Assembly: GCF_014467235.1 (NCBI RefSeq) | Contig: NZ_NKHP01000018.1 | Coordinates: forward strand, 1 to 64,000 | Reading direction: 5' to 3' | Source: Xenorhabdus indica | GTDB taxonomy: Bacteria; Pseudomonadota; Gammaproteobacteria; Enterobacterales; Enterobacteriaceae | Length of the DNA: 64,000 nt | Shown here: positions 38,497-47,290 of the stretch, piece by piece | Layout: every line of letters begins with the position of its first letter | Numbering within the stretch: position 1 is the stretch's first letter | Notes under the pieces: model-generated | The model's input: only the letters and a program-made list of their open reading frames with translations | What the model was told of the DNA's origin: nothing | The model's database searches: none | Made by a program: the position numbers and the translations under genes

Positions 38497-38561
38497 CCTG
38501 ATGAACCTTAAAAACTCCCCGGCTTCAATGAGCCATTTTGTTTCTTAGGTTATTCATCAGG
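38497..38561 (-). ncRNA. Predicted bridge RNA target-binding loop of the IS1111 element
   Basis: An outer stem (CCTGATGAA 38497-38505 with TTCATCAGG 38553-38561, extended by ACCT/AGGT) encloses an internal loop and an inner hairpin (GGCT 38521-38524 with AGCC 38531-38534). Read on the minus strand, the 5' loop side contains GAAACAAAA and the 3' side contains GGGAGTTTT. The empty target at 46329-46342 is GAAACAAAACTCCC, so the first guide equals the left half and the second is the complement of the right half, with four shared central A. Stem, split guides and hairpin match bridge RNAs known from IS110 elements. The donor loop was not identified, and the RNA ends are unknown. Confidence 0.65.
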
Positions 38562-38664
38562 CCGATTGGCCGTTCATGTCATCAATAATCAGTCTTCGCA
38601 AAACCAGATAGGTAACGTGTATTTCACTTTTTAATCATCAAGTTATTGAATCAGTCAGCCTCTA

Positions 38665-39669
38665 TTAGGCCTGATACTCATTTTGCCGAGTAGTGATTGC
38701 CCAGGCTATTCGTGCCAGCTTATTAGCCAGTGCACAGGCAACCACATTCGAATGTTTCTTGCTCAGTTGTGCCTGAACCCACTCGGCAAGTCTCCCATGC
38801 TGATGCTCAAGCCGCATCATAAACGCCCGGGCGCATTGAACCAGCAATCGGCGCAAATTTTTGTTGCCGCGTTTGCTGATACCCAGCAGAGTCTGTTTTT
38901 CCCCTGTACTGTATTGTCGGGGAACAAGCCCCATCGAAGCAGCAAAATCCCGGCTGCATGAAAATTGTTTTCCGTCACCAAGCTGGGATGAAAGTAGGCT
39001 GGCGGTAATGGGTCCCACCCCCGGTATTGTCATCATGCGTTGAGTCGCATCGTCCGCTTTGATGGACTGTTTTAATTCTAATTCCAACGGGGTTATTTGC
39101 TCGACAAGATAAAGGTAGTGGGCATGTAATTTCATCAGCAAACGGCTCAGATAATCGGGCACGTCGTGTTCTGCCAGAACCAGAGATAACCGTTTAATGA
39201 CCGCCTCGCCTTTTGGCAGACTGATACCAAACGCCAGCAAAAAGGCGTGCATTTGGTTAGTGGTCTTTACCTTATCTTTGATGAGTGATTCTCTGACACA
39301 ATGCAGTGCTCTCATCGCCTGTTGCGTCTCCGTTCTCGGCTGGACAAAACGCATTGAGGGGCGTGATGCCGCTTCACATATCGCCTCTGCATCAACGAAA
39401 TCATTTTTGTTACTTTTGACAAAAGGACGAACAAACTGCGGAGATATCAGCTTCGCATCATGGCCTAAATCAGCGATCCGGCGAGCCATAAAATGTGCAC
39501 CCGCACAAGCTTCCATCACGACGGTAGTCGATGTACACCCAGCTAAAAATTCCATTAATTTTGGACGGGTAAATTGTTTACGCAGCATAGTCTTGCCGAA
39601 TTTGTCCTGACAATGGATATGGAAAGAATGCTTGCCGAGATCGATACCAATAAGGGTGACGTTTTGCAT
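38665..39669 (-). CDS. IS110-family (IS1111 group) DEDD recombinase
   Basis: 334 residues, full length for the family. The N-terminal DEDD RuvC-like half begins LIGIDLGKHSFHIHCQD and has VVMEACAGAHFMAR and NDFVDAEAICEA with the conserved acidic residues. The C-terminal transposase_20 half has TIPGVGPITASLL, FAASMGLVPRQYSTG and ISKRGNKNLRRLLVQ, including the catalytic-Ser region. No frameshift or stop is seen, so it is probably functional. It acts with the bridge RNA encoded in its right end. Confidence 0.92.
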   Translation of the reverse strand: MQNVTLIGIDLGKHSFHIHCQDKFGKTMLRKQFTRPKLMEFLAGCTSTTVVMEACAGAHFMARRIADLGHDAKLISPQFVRPFVKSNKNDFVDAEAICEAASRPSMRFVQPRTETQQAMRALHCVRESLIKDKVKTTNQMHAFLLAFGISLPKGEAVIKRLSLVLAEHDVPDYLSRLLMKLHAHYLYLVEQITPLELELKQSIKADDATQRMMTIPGVGPITASLLSSQLGDGKQFSCSRDFAASMGLVPRQYSTGEKQTLLGISKRGNKNLRRLLVQCARAFMMRLEHQHGRLAEWVQAQLSKKHSNVVACALANKLARIAWAITTRQNEYQA

Positions 39670-39736
39670 GATGGACTCTCCAGAAAAAATACTCTATAAA
39701 GAGTATGGTTCACAAGGTGGGGAAGACCATCTCATT

Positions 39737-39845
39737 AACTCCTGTAGCCTGAAAGGGAGAGCATGATTGCGGTACATCTGCACACTTTTGGAAGCAGATA
39801 TTGTCAGGACACTTAACCCCTCGTCTGGCAATGAAGGTCTCTTAA
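39737..39845 (+). repeat. Right half of the IS-split dispersed repeat (copy B)
   Basis: It continues the repeat from 38386, beginning AACTCC, TGTAGCCTGAAAGGGAG and including CACTTTTGGAAGCAGATAT; it matches about 46337-46445 with scattered substitutions and one small indel. From 39846 to about 40160 I see no gene, RNA or clear structure. Confidence 0.7.
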
Positions 39846-40164
39846 ACTAAAAGTACACCAAAAGGTATTTTATATTGCCACCGAAGTGTATTGACCGTGG
39901 ATTCATACACTGACTTTTCAAAGCAACATAACTCCTATTTTCTTTTATCTTCAATGAACAACGGGATGGCTTTTGCGCATCCGTTCATACTTTTATCTAT
40001 TCCTGTTTGCACTATGCAACAGGTAATTTTTCTACCGCTAAACTATTAACTCATGACTACCGTTTGACACTGAACCTTGCGGCGTTTTGCTGTGCCTGCG
40101 GGCATTTCAACGCTTGCACGGCCTTTACTGTCCGTTCACAGAACTCAAGGCGTCACTTTTTGCG

Positions 40165-41458
40165 GATTTACCGCTGAAAGTGACGCCGCAGCCAAAGAAC
40201 AACCGAACCCTGACAGGCTCACGCCTGCATCTCATGGAAGAGGCGCCCCCGGCCCGGCCCAAACGTCAGCCCTTGCCAGTGGCATTACCCCGTGAATCGG
40301 TTCGGTTCGAGCCGGACACGGAGAACTGTCCTGATTGTGGTTATCCCTTGCGCTTCCTGCGTGATGAAATCACCGAACGACTGGAATACCGCCCGGCGAC
40401 GTTTATCGTCCGGCGCTATGTCTGTCCGCAGTACAGCTGTGCGGCCTGCCAGGGTATTCATGCCCAGGCCCAGCCCGCGCATCTTATTGAGAATGGCCGA
40501 CCAGAACCGGGCTTATTGGCCCAGGTGGTGGTCGCCAAATACCGGGATCATCTGTCCCTTTACCGCCAGCAGCAAATCTATGCCCGCAAGTGGAGTGACC
40601 CTGGCGCGCAGCACGCTGTCAGACTGGGAGGGACAAGTGGCACTGGCCCTGTAACCGTTGGCCGACGCGCTGAAACAGGCCTTACTGATGTCGCCGATTC
40701 TGCATGCCGATGAAACCCCGCTGCCGGTTCTGCTGCCGGGGAAAGGACAGACACAGCGGGCTTATCTGTGGACGTATGTGAGTGGACGCGATCACGCCCC
40801 CGCCGTGGTGTACTATGAGTTGCATCCCGGCCGCAGCGGGCGTTATGCCGAGTCTTGCCTGAAAAACAGGCCCGAGGGCACACTGGTCACGGATGATTAT
40901 GCCGGCTACAACGCCCTGCATGCCCGGCGCAAGTTTTTTGACTATTACCAGGCCAGCCAAAGCCCGGTGGCGAAACAGGCGCTGGACGGTATTCGGGAGC
41001 TGTATAAACTAGAGCGAAAAATCCGACTGCGGCCCCCGGATAAACGGCGTCAATGGCGGCAGCGTTATGCGCGCCCCTGGCTGGATGAGTTCCGCCCCTG
41101 GCTGCAAACCTATCAGGCCAAAACCGCGCCCCACTCGGGATTACACAGGGCGATAACCTATACGCTGAAACGCTGGGCGGCGCTGGTGTGCTACCTGAAT
41201 GATGGCCACGTGCCGATAGACAACAACCGGGCGGAAAATGCGATCCGGGGTGTGGCTGTGGGGCGAAAAAACTGGCTGTTTGCGGGCTCATTAGCCGCCG
41301 GGCAGCGGGCCGCCATGGTGATGAGTTTGCTGGAAACGGCCCACGCGAATAGCCATGAACCCGGGGTCTGGTTACGTGATGTCCTCCGTCGGTTACCCAC
41401 CTGGCCGCACAATCGGTTGAATGAACTCCTGCCCTGGCCTGAGAACCCGTTTAGCTAA
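40165..41458 (+). pseudogene. IS66-family transposase (TnpC-like), frameshifted
   Basis: The zinc-ribbon part (FEPDTENCPDCGYPL, then RRYVCPQYSCAACQG) and the start of the catalytic domain (KYRDHLSLYRQQQIYA) are in one frame. The next block, GVTLARSTLSDWEGQVALAL, is in another, so one base was gained or lost near 40590. A TAA at about 40650 then interrupts it before the main DDE region resumes (ILHADETPLPVLLPGKG, LVTDDYAGYNAL, PIDNNRAENAIRGVAVGRKN). The N-terminal end before about 40165 is unclear, and TnpA and TnpB are absent. Not active. Confidence 0.85.
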
Positions 41459-41475
41459 ATCCCACTTTGTTTTTA

Positions 41476-41700
41476 TCTGATAAAGCAAGGTGAGATCACC
41501 GGACGTTTACGATACGGAGCGGGCTGGCATAACTCATCCAGGCAGGTCATGACATAATAGAAGGAGATCAACCCATTGGCTTTTGCCGTATCAATGACGC
41601 TGTAGAGGATCGCACTCGCCTGCGCACCGCGCGGGGTATGGCTTAACCCAATTTGCCGATTAAGTTTACCTTTTAACCTATTTGATCTGTTTGTCATTGT
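41476..41700 (-). pseudogene. IS66 transposase C-terminal fragment, inverted
   Basis: The minus-strand peptide SHTPRGAQASAILYSVIDTA followed by KANGLISFYYVMTCLDELC matches the IS66 C-terminal domain that normally follows the WLFAGS segment. It is in the opposite orientation to the larger IS66 fragment next to it, so it derives from a second element or a rearrangement. Only about 60 residues remain. Confidence 0.75.
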
Positions 41701-41995
41701 TTCGGTAATTAAAGATAAGATAAATATTCTTGACGGTGTGGATAAGTGAGTTATTTAACGAAAATGTATTATTGAATTAATTTATGATTTTTATTAATTC
41801 AGGGTGGGGTTATATCCCTTTTCTGTCTTTTTATATTTCATGTTGGAATTGCATTAGCTTAATATTAATGAGCTGTATCACAAAAAGCTAAATGACTTAA
41901 TGCCATTTCACTCAAGGTGACTTACACTAAAAGTGTTATACTTGTCATGTTCTATTATATTAAACTCTCTTGTTTATGGTAGTAGACAATTTATA

Positions 41996-42027
41996 GAAGC
42001 CTCAATGGTCGAAGCCATTGAGGCTTC
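41996..42027. repeat. Perfect 13-bp palindrome
   Basis: GAAGCCTCAATGG (41996-42008) is complementary to CCATTGAGGCTTC (42015-42027), with a six-base loop. No T run follows, so it is not a standard terminator. The surrounding stretch 41701-42164 shows no convincing gene; it is AT-rich. Confidence 0.6.
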
Positions 42028-42164
42028 GCCGTTTATGGTGATGAGAATACACAGCTCTGGATCTGATCTGCCTATTACATTTAGTTTTTTCGCTATTGAA
42101 TTAATAATAAAAAGAGTTAAATTGAAAAAACTTTAATCTATTCTCAAATGGATCAGGAAAAGTG

Positions 42165-42587
42165 ATGAGTGATACCGATAAAAATGATAAGAGAAAGAAA
42201 ATTCAAAAACGATCCAGTCATTTTATTCCTTACAAAACGACGTATGATTTGCGTTTAAATAAAAGAGAACTCAATTTAATCAACATACTGATGCAGGTCC
42301 AGGGTTATGAATATGGCTTTTTTACCGTGTTAGGGGGTCGTCCTTTATCGCAACGGGGTAACCATAAAAACAGTGCCATTTATGCCGTGCGGTGCCGGTG
42401 TGGTAAATACGCAGTCAGGACACTCAAAGCAATCAAAAATCCGGCGAATGTGGCTGATATGTGTGAGCATTGCCTTCACCTGTACAACCTGAGGCGCAGA
42501 AACCTTTTTCTCACGACAGGAAAAGAGGTCGATTTGTCAGAATTAACCGGCATTAAATATAAACATCCTTTAGAGATTAAAGTATAA
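42165..42587 (+). CDS. Hypothetical protein with a C-x-C...C-x-x-C zinc-ribbon-like motif
   Basis: 140 residues from ATG 42165, with CAGGAAAAG upstream. Basic N-terminus (KRKKIQKRSSHFIPYKTTYD). Residues about 95-120 contain RCRCGKYAVRTLKAI and DMCEHC, four Cys in two pairs that could bind zinc. I do not recognise the family. The neighbourhood (TraG remnant immediately downstream) suggests an ICE accessory gene. Nucleic-acid binding is a guess from charge and the Cys pairs. Confidence 0.5.
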   Translation: MSDTDKNDKRKKIQKRSSHFIPYKTTYDLRLNKRELNLINILMQVQGYEYGFFTVLGGRPLSQRGNHKNSAIYAVRCRCGKYAVRTLKAIKNPANVADMCEHCLHLYNLRRRNLFLTTGKEVDLSELTGIKYKHPLEIKV

Positions 42588-42593
42588 GGGAAT

Positions 42594-42945
42594 GGTATTC
42601 CTGGCAGGTTACGGACTATGAGTTGAAGACCGTATTTACCCTGACGTTGAGACTTTTTCGCTGAATTTTCTCACCTTTTGATGGAGCGTAGTTCGCCGGC
42701 AAAACAGCTTTCTGCTGGCCGCTTTGTCCGGTTCAGAAACCCACAGTCTGTTGAATCCAGCCGGCTGTCAGAATGCCCCGGACGATTTAATTACGTGGCT
42801 GGTGATGGGAACGTTGTTTATTGCGTTGTCGGTGATCTGGCTGGACGCACTGGTCTGGGGTTTGAATGAACCAAAGCGCAGGGTATTGCCGACAGTCAGC
42901 CAGCATGTGGGGGAGGGCAGGATATCACTGCTATCCTGACAGAGG
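42594..42945 (+). pseudogene. TraG-like conjugation gene, second decayed copy
   Basis: The peptide SGSETHSLLNPAGCQNAPDD followed by LITWLVMGTLFIALSVIWLD corresponds to YGSDTHSLFNLAGIQNTSDD and LIMELVMGTLFIVLPMVWLG of the copy at 6099-7119. Upstream, remnants of YELKTVFTLT are out of frame with it. Several frameshifts make it non-coding. The two copies lie on either side of the synthase cluster, in the same orientation, about 36 kb apart. Confidence 0.75.
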
Positions 42946-42989
42946 GAAACAGAGTGAGGCAAGTAACGTCTCACTCTGAATGACACTGC

Positions 42990-43826
42990 TTACTGGCGGA
43001 TTAGCCGTCCCGTCTGTGGAGCACTTTCATAATGACTTCTGAAAGGGTTAATATCTAAACCGCCACGCCTTGTATAACGGGCAAATACGGTTAATTTCTC
43101 CGGTCCACAATAATGCATGATATCGTTATAAATACGTTCGACACATTGTTCATGGAACTCGTTATGTGTTCGGAATGAGATAAGGTAGCGCAGCAGTTTT
43201 TCATGATTAATTTTTACACCCTCATAACGAATCACAACGCTGCCCCAGTCAGGTTGGTTTGTGACCAGACAGTTTGATTTTAAGAGATTTGAGTGTAATG
43301 TTTCGGAGACCCTACCCGCTTCTGTCGAAACGGAATTTGCCAGTATTGTCGCATCAAAGTCATACCCGTCTATTTCGATATCCAGGTCATCCAGTGACTG
43401 GCCTGAGAATTGGTTGATTTTATGGCCGTATCCTTCAAGGTGAGGATACAGTTTCACTTCCACGGTTTGGCCGGCTGTCTGAGACAGGTCTTTTTTCATG
43501 GCCTGGATCACATCATCCGTTGTTTCAAATTTAGTCTGGTTGAAACTGTTGAGATAAAGCTTAAATGATTTAGATTCAATCAGTCCCGGGCTGGTTGCTG
43601 GGATGATAAATTCACCGATTGCAACGACCGGCTTTCTTTTACTGTTCAGCCAGGAAAGTTCCCACGCGGTCCAAAGATCAAGACCCTGAAATGGCAATGA
43701 ATCAGCACTGATATTGATAACATCACGCGCAAGTGATCGCGGAAGTGTTTCAAGTAATTCAGGAGAGTAATTTCATCTATAATCGGTTTTTGTTCCAAGA
43801 TGGGTTATTGATTTTTGAATATCCAT
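42990..43826 (-). pseudogene. queF: queF (NADPH-dependent preQ0 reductase) with an in-frame TGA
   Basis: The full reading frame begins at ATG 43826 behind AGGAGAG but has TGA at codon 18 (43773-43775). After it the family sequence continues without interruption: [41 protein letters not shown] with the catalytic Cys, [15 protein letters not shown] and [12 protein letters not shown]. QueF reduces preQ0 to preQ1 for queuosine. A shorter product could start at an internal TTG but would lack the first 40-odd residues. Either a recent nonsense mutation or a read error. It lies 14 bases after the VUT transporter gene. Confidence 0.85.
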
Positions 43827-43839
43827 TATTGCTTCTCTC

Positions 43840-44697
43840 CTATGAATTTATATATTTTCTGAATAGAGCCCGGGTAGCATAGATAGGTCCAACACCGACA
43901 ATAGCGTAGGTCATTTTGATAATAAACTGGGAAAAGATAATGGTTTTAATCGTGTCAGTGTCAAGCGTGTTGTAAAATGCCAGCGTACAAAAAATAACAC
44001 TGTCCAGTGCGGCCGCTATTGTTGTGCTGGTTATGATACGAATAAAAAGATAACGGGAATTGGTCAGTTCTTTAATTTTACATAACAGCCATGAATTGAC
44101 ATTCTCAGAGACAATATAAGCCACTGAAGAGGCGACAAGGACAGCAGTAATACTCTGGACAATCTCAGTATAAGCTTCTGCCAGCCCCCACTCTTTAAGG
44201 CCAGGCAGTACTACTGTGATCATCAGGCCGAGAACAAACAGGATATTGGTAATAAACGAAAAAAGAATTGCCTTTCTGGCCAGACGAAGGCCGTAAAATT
44301 CATTAAGTATATCAACGAGGATGAATGTGAGGGGATAAAAAAAGATTGCCGCAGGTATCACCATATTAATATAGGGAATGCTGATGGGTTTTATCCCTGT
44401 CACAGTGCAAAAAATATAAATAACGGCCAGGGAAAGCGCAATGACCAGATAGGCAAACCAGGAACGTTCATGTCGATCTGTAAGATCATAGGCGGTTACC
44501 GTATCTTCACTGCCATAAATTCGGCGATAGAGCTCCCTGAGTTCATTCCTGTTGAGATCCTCTGAGATTTGGCTGCTTTCCAATTCTTTTAACGGGATAC
44601 TGAGGCTTTTCCCCGTAGACAGGATCATGAGATTTGCCCTTATCGCGTCGGAAGAGCGACTGAAACCCAGTAGTTTATATTTTTGATTACCTGACAC
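43840..44697 (-). CDS. VUT-family queuosine-precursor transporter (YhhQ-like) with N-terminal extension
   Basis: 285 residues. About six membrane segments from residue 80 onward, with the family segments FFYPLTFILVDILNEFYGLR, IVSENVNSWLLCKI and TTIAAALDSVIFCTLAF. YhhQ-type proteins import preQ0 or preQ1. The N-terminal 78 residues are cytosolic (KYKLLGFSRSSDAIRANLMI...) and are not part of the usual roughly 220-residue protein. Such an extension suggests an additional sensing or interaction role. It is followed by queF and preceded by a regulator gene, all on one strand. Confidence 0.85.
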   Translation of the reverse strand: MSGNQKYKLLGFSRSSDAIRANLMILSTGKSLSIPLKELESSQISEDLNRNELRELYRRIYGSEDTVTAYDLTDRHERSWFAYLVIALSLAVIYIFCTVTGIKPISIPYINMVIPAAIFFYPLTFILVDILNEFYGLRLARKAILFSFITNILFVLGLMITVVLPGLKEWGLAEAYTEIVQSITAVLVASSVAYIVSENVNSWLLCKIKELTNSRYLFIRIITSTTIAAALDSVIFCTLAFYNTLDTDTIKTIIFSQFIIKMTYAIVGVGPIYATRALFRKYINS

Positions 44698-44714
44698 AGC
44701 TAATGCTCCTTTGC

Positions 44715-45365
44715 TTACGAAATGCGTTCTTCAATGATGGTTCCAATTAATTGCTCGTTGATGATTGACACTTTTTTTGTGCAATCAGACACATCGTGGA
44801 GATAAAATCCTTTTTCGGGTGCATATATTAGCGATGGCTGGTTTTTTACAGATGCGGCATAGCGCTTAATGATTAATGTATCGCCAGGGAAAAAAATTTT
44901 ATCAATTTCAGTTTCTACCGTCAGTCCAATCAGATTTGTTCCTTCTTCAAAGGCCCAGATAACGGGGTATTTCATGACAAGCTGACCAATACGATCCTCC
45001 ATACTGGCTAACACATCTGACTGGGGAATAAGCGGAATAGCCGATGGGTTTTTGTTACCTTCAACAGAGAGGGTACTGTCTATACGATCCAGTTCTTCGA
45101 TGTTGCAATGTTCTATCACATCGCACCTGACACCGAAAAAATCGGCAATCCGGGTGATAGTTGAATGTTGGACTTTGTTTATTTGGCCATCAAGAATTTT
45201 ATAGAGCGTTGTTCTTGTAACACCTGAGCGCATAGCCAGTGAAGATTTATTCTCACCGTTTTTTCTCATCATGTACTCAATGTTACTAATAATATTAGAT
45301 TTTCTTTTTATTCCTGATGTTTTCATTTCGGAAAATAATAATGTTGTTAGTTTTTTTTCGGACAT
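44715..45365 (-). CDS. XRE-type helix-turn-helix regulator with S24-like C-terminal fold
   Basis: 216 residues. A lambda-type HTH lies at about 38-80 (NKSSLAMRSGVTRTTLYKIL, then TITRIADFFGV). The C-terminal half has FFPGDTLIIKRY, resembling the substrate-side strand of LexA/CI-like S24 domains, but I see no clear Ser-Lys catalytic pair. It begins an apparent regulator-transporter-queF operon (17-base gap to the next gene). It could sense a deazaguanine or DNA damage; both are inference. Confidence 0.75.
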   Translation of the reverse strand: MSEKKLTTLLFSEMKTSGIKRKSNIISNIEYMMRKNGENKSSLAMRSGVTRTTLYKILDGQINKVQHSTITRIADFFGVRCDVIEHCNIEELDRIDSTLSVEGNKNPSAIPLIPQSDVLASMEDRIGQLVMKYPVIWAFEEGTNLIGLTVETEIDKIFFPGDTLIIKRYAASVKNQPSLIYAPEKGFYLHDVSDCTKKVSIINEQLIGTIIEERIS

Positions 45366-45652
45366 TACATGATTAACTTGTTACTTTCCATAATATTTTT
45401 CGATATGTGGCTTTATAAGAATAGTCTGTAACAATCTTTTTTAACATAAAAAACATGACAGTATGCAAAGAATGTACAATATCATGCACTTTTTGACCAT
45501 TTTTATGTTGACCTTATTGAGTGATACATGCTTAATTACTCGCAGTAGTATCTGACAGACTAAAAATATTAAGTATTATATGAATAAAATAATTACAATA
45601 TAAAATTATTAGCGAAGCCACACCAGGCTATTATTTCAGGAGAGATATTTAT

Positions 45653-45733
45653 ATGGGTTTACTCTTTATGATGGGATTTACACCATTAAGTTTGAGTGAT
45701 GCTGCAATGTTGAATCCAAGTGTTTTAAATTGA
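45653..45733 (+). CDS. Possible 26-residue small protein
   Basis: An ATG with TTCAGGAGAGA ideally placed upstream opens a 26-codon frame (starts MGLLFMMGFTPLSLSDAA). It lies in an AT-rich gap of about 900 bases (45366-46288) with no other gene. It could be a leader peptide or a small hydrophobic protein. The ribosome site is the only support. Confidence 0.3.
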   Translation: MGLLFMMGFTPLSLSDAAMLNPSVLN

Positions 45734-45835
45734 GAATAATCTATTTATTTTTAGTTCTTTACTAATGAACTAAATGAAAATGAGTTATTTTATATTCATC
45801 AGGGAAACTTTATTGCTGACAGAATGTTTTTTTAG

Positions 45836-46072
45836 TATCAGATGTCGGGAAATACCAACTTAACATTTATTAAGTTGGTATCTGTGGTGATTTATATATC
45901 TAAGTGTGGATTTAGATAAATATGTAGTACGGCGCGGTTACCTTTTTGAGTATTTAATTTCAAGTGTGAGTAATACCCGTAAAGATAGTCTATTAATAAT
46001 TTAAAGCACTCGACATGACTATCACAACAGTTTGATTTTGAGAGTATTGTCACGATTATGATGATTATTTTC
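45836..46072 (-). repeat. Dispersed AT-rich repeat with hairpin, copy 2 (inverted)
   Basis: This is the inverted partner of 3240-3476. The hairpin here has a 12-bp perfect stem (45852-45863 with 45870-45881). The conserved block GCGGTTACCTTTTTGAGTA lies at 45937-45955. No protein frame is conserved between the copies. Confidence 0.55.
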
Positions 46073-46288
46073 TTATGCTTGAGTTAAATCTTTCTTTAAG
46101 AGGATCGCTAACTGATTATCGGGTTTGTCGTGGAGCCATCACTCGGGATATATCACAGAGCCTAATCAAGGGGATGAATAGACGAGAAATTATGTTCATC
46201 AAGAAAAAGAATGGTACGGTCTTTCTCACCTTAATATCGAACAAAAGTTTGACCTTTCTCAGTCCAACCGATAAGGTATTTAACTGTT

Positions 46289-46450
46289 ACTCATGATCTG
46301 TCGTCTGCAAGGATCAGCGTTAAGCGGCGAAACAAAACTCCCGTAGCCTGAAAGGGAGTGCAAGCATTGCGGTAAATCTGCGCACTTTTGGAAGCAGATA
46401 TCCTCGGACACCTAACCCTCCGTCTGATGATGAAAGTCTCCCGGTGTGAT
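46289..46450 (+). repeat. Dispersed repeat, unbroken copy A (empty IS1111 target site)
   Basis: It matches the IS-split repeat at 38341-38386 plus 39737-39845. It contains GAAACAAAACTCCC at 46329-46342, the sequence specified by the two guide strands of the IS1111 bridge RNA. A minus-strand open frame crosses it but is not conserved in copy B, where an indel shifts it, so the repeat is more likely non-coding. Its function is unknown; a structured phage- or ICE-type regulatory RNA is a low-confidence possibility. Confidence 0.7.
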
Positions 46451-46589
46451 TCCCACCGACTATCCACATAACCGAGCAGGACATGCTCTGTCTTACGTTA
46501 AACGATACCGTTTTCATCGGTACAACATTCATCTGCGTTTTGAATTCATCACGATAAACGTCCCGAAAATGGCGCGGCGTCACTTGCGT

Positions 46590-46986
46590 TAAAGCGCAGC
46601 GATTACCAAGTGACGTCGCCGGGCGTCAGCGTCCAGAACGCATTCGGTCTGCCTTTACGACCATATTGGATCGGGCAGCGCTGCAACATGCCATTGCTTA
46701 TGCCGAGCGAGAGCAGGCAGAGCGGGGTGGAAAACTGATTGATAAACTGACGATCACGCAGGCCATAGACCGCTACCGATATATTGTCAGAAGCTCTGGA
46801 CTGGCGGGTAAGAATGCCCCGCACAGTATGCGCTACCATTTTGCCCTGCAGTCCGGTGAATATTACAAAGCGCAGGGATTCAGTGAGCGGGAAGCACTGG
46901 CATTGGCATCAATGGATTTGGGGCATGGTGATGGACGCGGGCGCTACATCAAACAGGTGTATTACCAGATAGATGAGGCAGAATAA
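46590..46986 (+). pseudogene. ICE/phage integrase (Integrase_1-like), C-terminal fragment
   Basis: The peptide GKNAPHSMRYHFALQSGEYY followed by KAQGFSEREALALASMDLGH and GDGRGRYIKQVY matches the C-terminal end of integrase-domain proteins of SPI-7/PAPI-type elements, including the conserved Arg-Tyr-His and GHGDGRGRY region. Only about 125 codons remain, without a start or the N-terminal half. It marks an end of one of the integrated elements in this region. Confidence 0.65.
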
Positions 46987-47191
46987 CACTATTTTTCCCT
47001 GATAAAAGGTAAATTATCGGAATTAATTACTATTCTACTTGACCGTCAGCTATGAGCGAAAAGCGGACATGGTGTAAGTCCAAAGTGTCTACGTTACCAG
47101 TAGTGATTCAACTATTAACTCTGAAATGTCCCGCGTCCAAGTCGACAGCAATAAAAGAGGACATTTATCACGCGAAATTAATGTAATAAAA

Positions 47192-47210
47192 AACCCGCAC
47201 AAGGCGGGTT
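47192..47210 (-). terminator. Rho-independent terminator for the cold-shock gene
   Basis: Read on the minus strand, AACCCGC and GCGGGTT form a 7-bp stem followed by TTTTTTA. It is about 80 bases downstream of the cold-shock stop. A second long inverted repeat (47264-47294) overlaps the stop codon itself. Confidence 0.75.
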
Positions 47211-47290
47211 CATTTTATTATCAGCAGAGCTTAGCTGCTCAGACTATTGCCTTCATCGCTATTGTAAGTGTCGCTAATAATTAGCGACGC

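Larger units (their letters stand above)
38387..39736 (-). mobile_element. IS110-family element, IS1111 group
   Basis: About 1.35 kb. A 12-bp subterminal inverted repeat is present: ATGGTCTTCCCC at 38390-38401 and GGGGAAGACCAT at 39719-39730. The transposase is on the minus strand, leaving a short left end (about 65 bases) and a long non-coding right end (38387-38664). This layout, with subterminal repeats, fits the IS1111 group. Comparison with the unbroken repeat at 46289-46450 gives the pre-insertion site and the boundaries to within two or three bases. There is no long target duplication, as expected for this family. It looks intact. Confidence 0.85.

Noticed and set aside
42990-45365. 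A 7-deazaguanine DNA-modification (dpd) island
   Set aside because: Only transport and QueF genes are present; no dpdA-like transglycosylase or restriction genes are in the window.
46075-46296. A 73-codon plus-strand open frame
   Set aside because: No ribosome site, start is TTG, and no recognised family; it lies between two repeats and looks incidental.
46320-46583. A minus-strand protein of 87 residues through the dispersed repeat
   Set aside because: The same region in the other copy is shifted by an indel and does not keep the frame.
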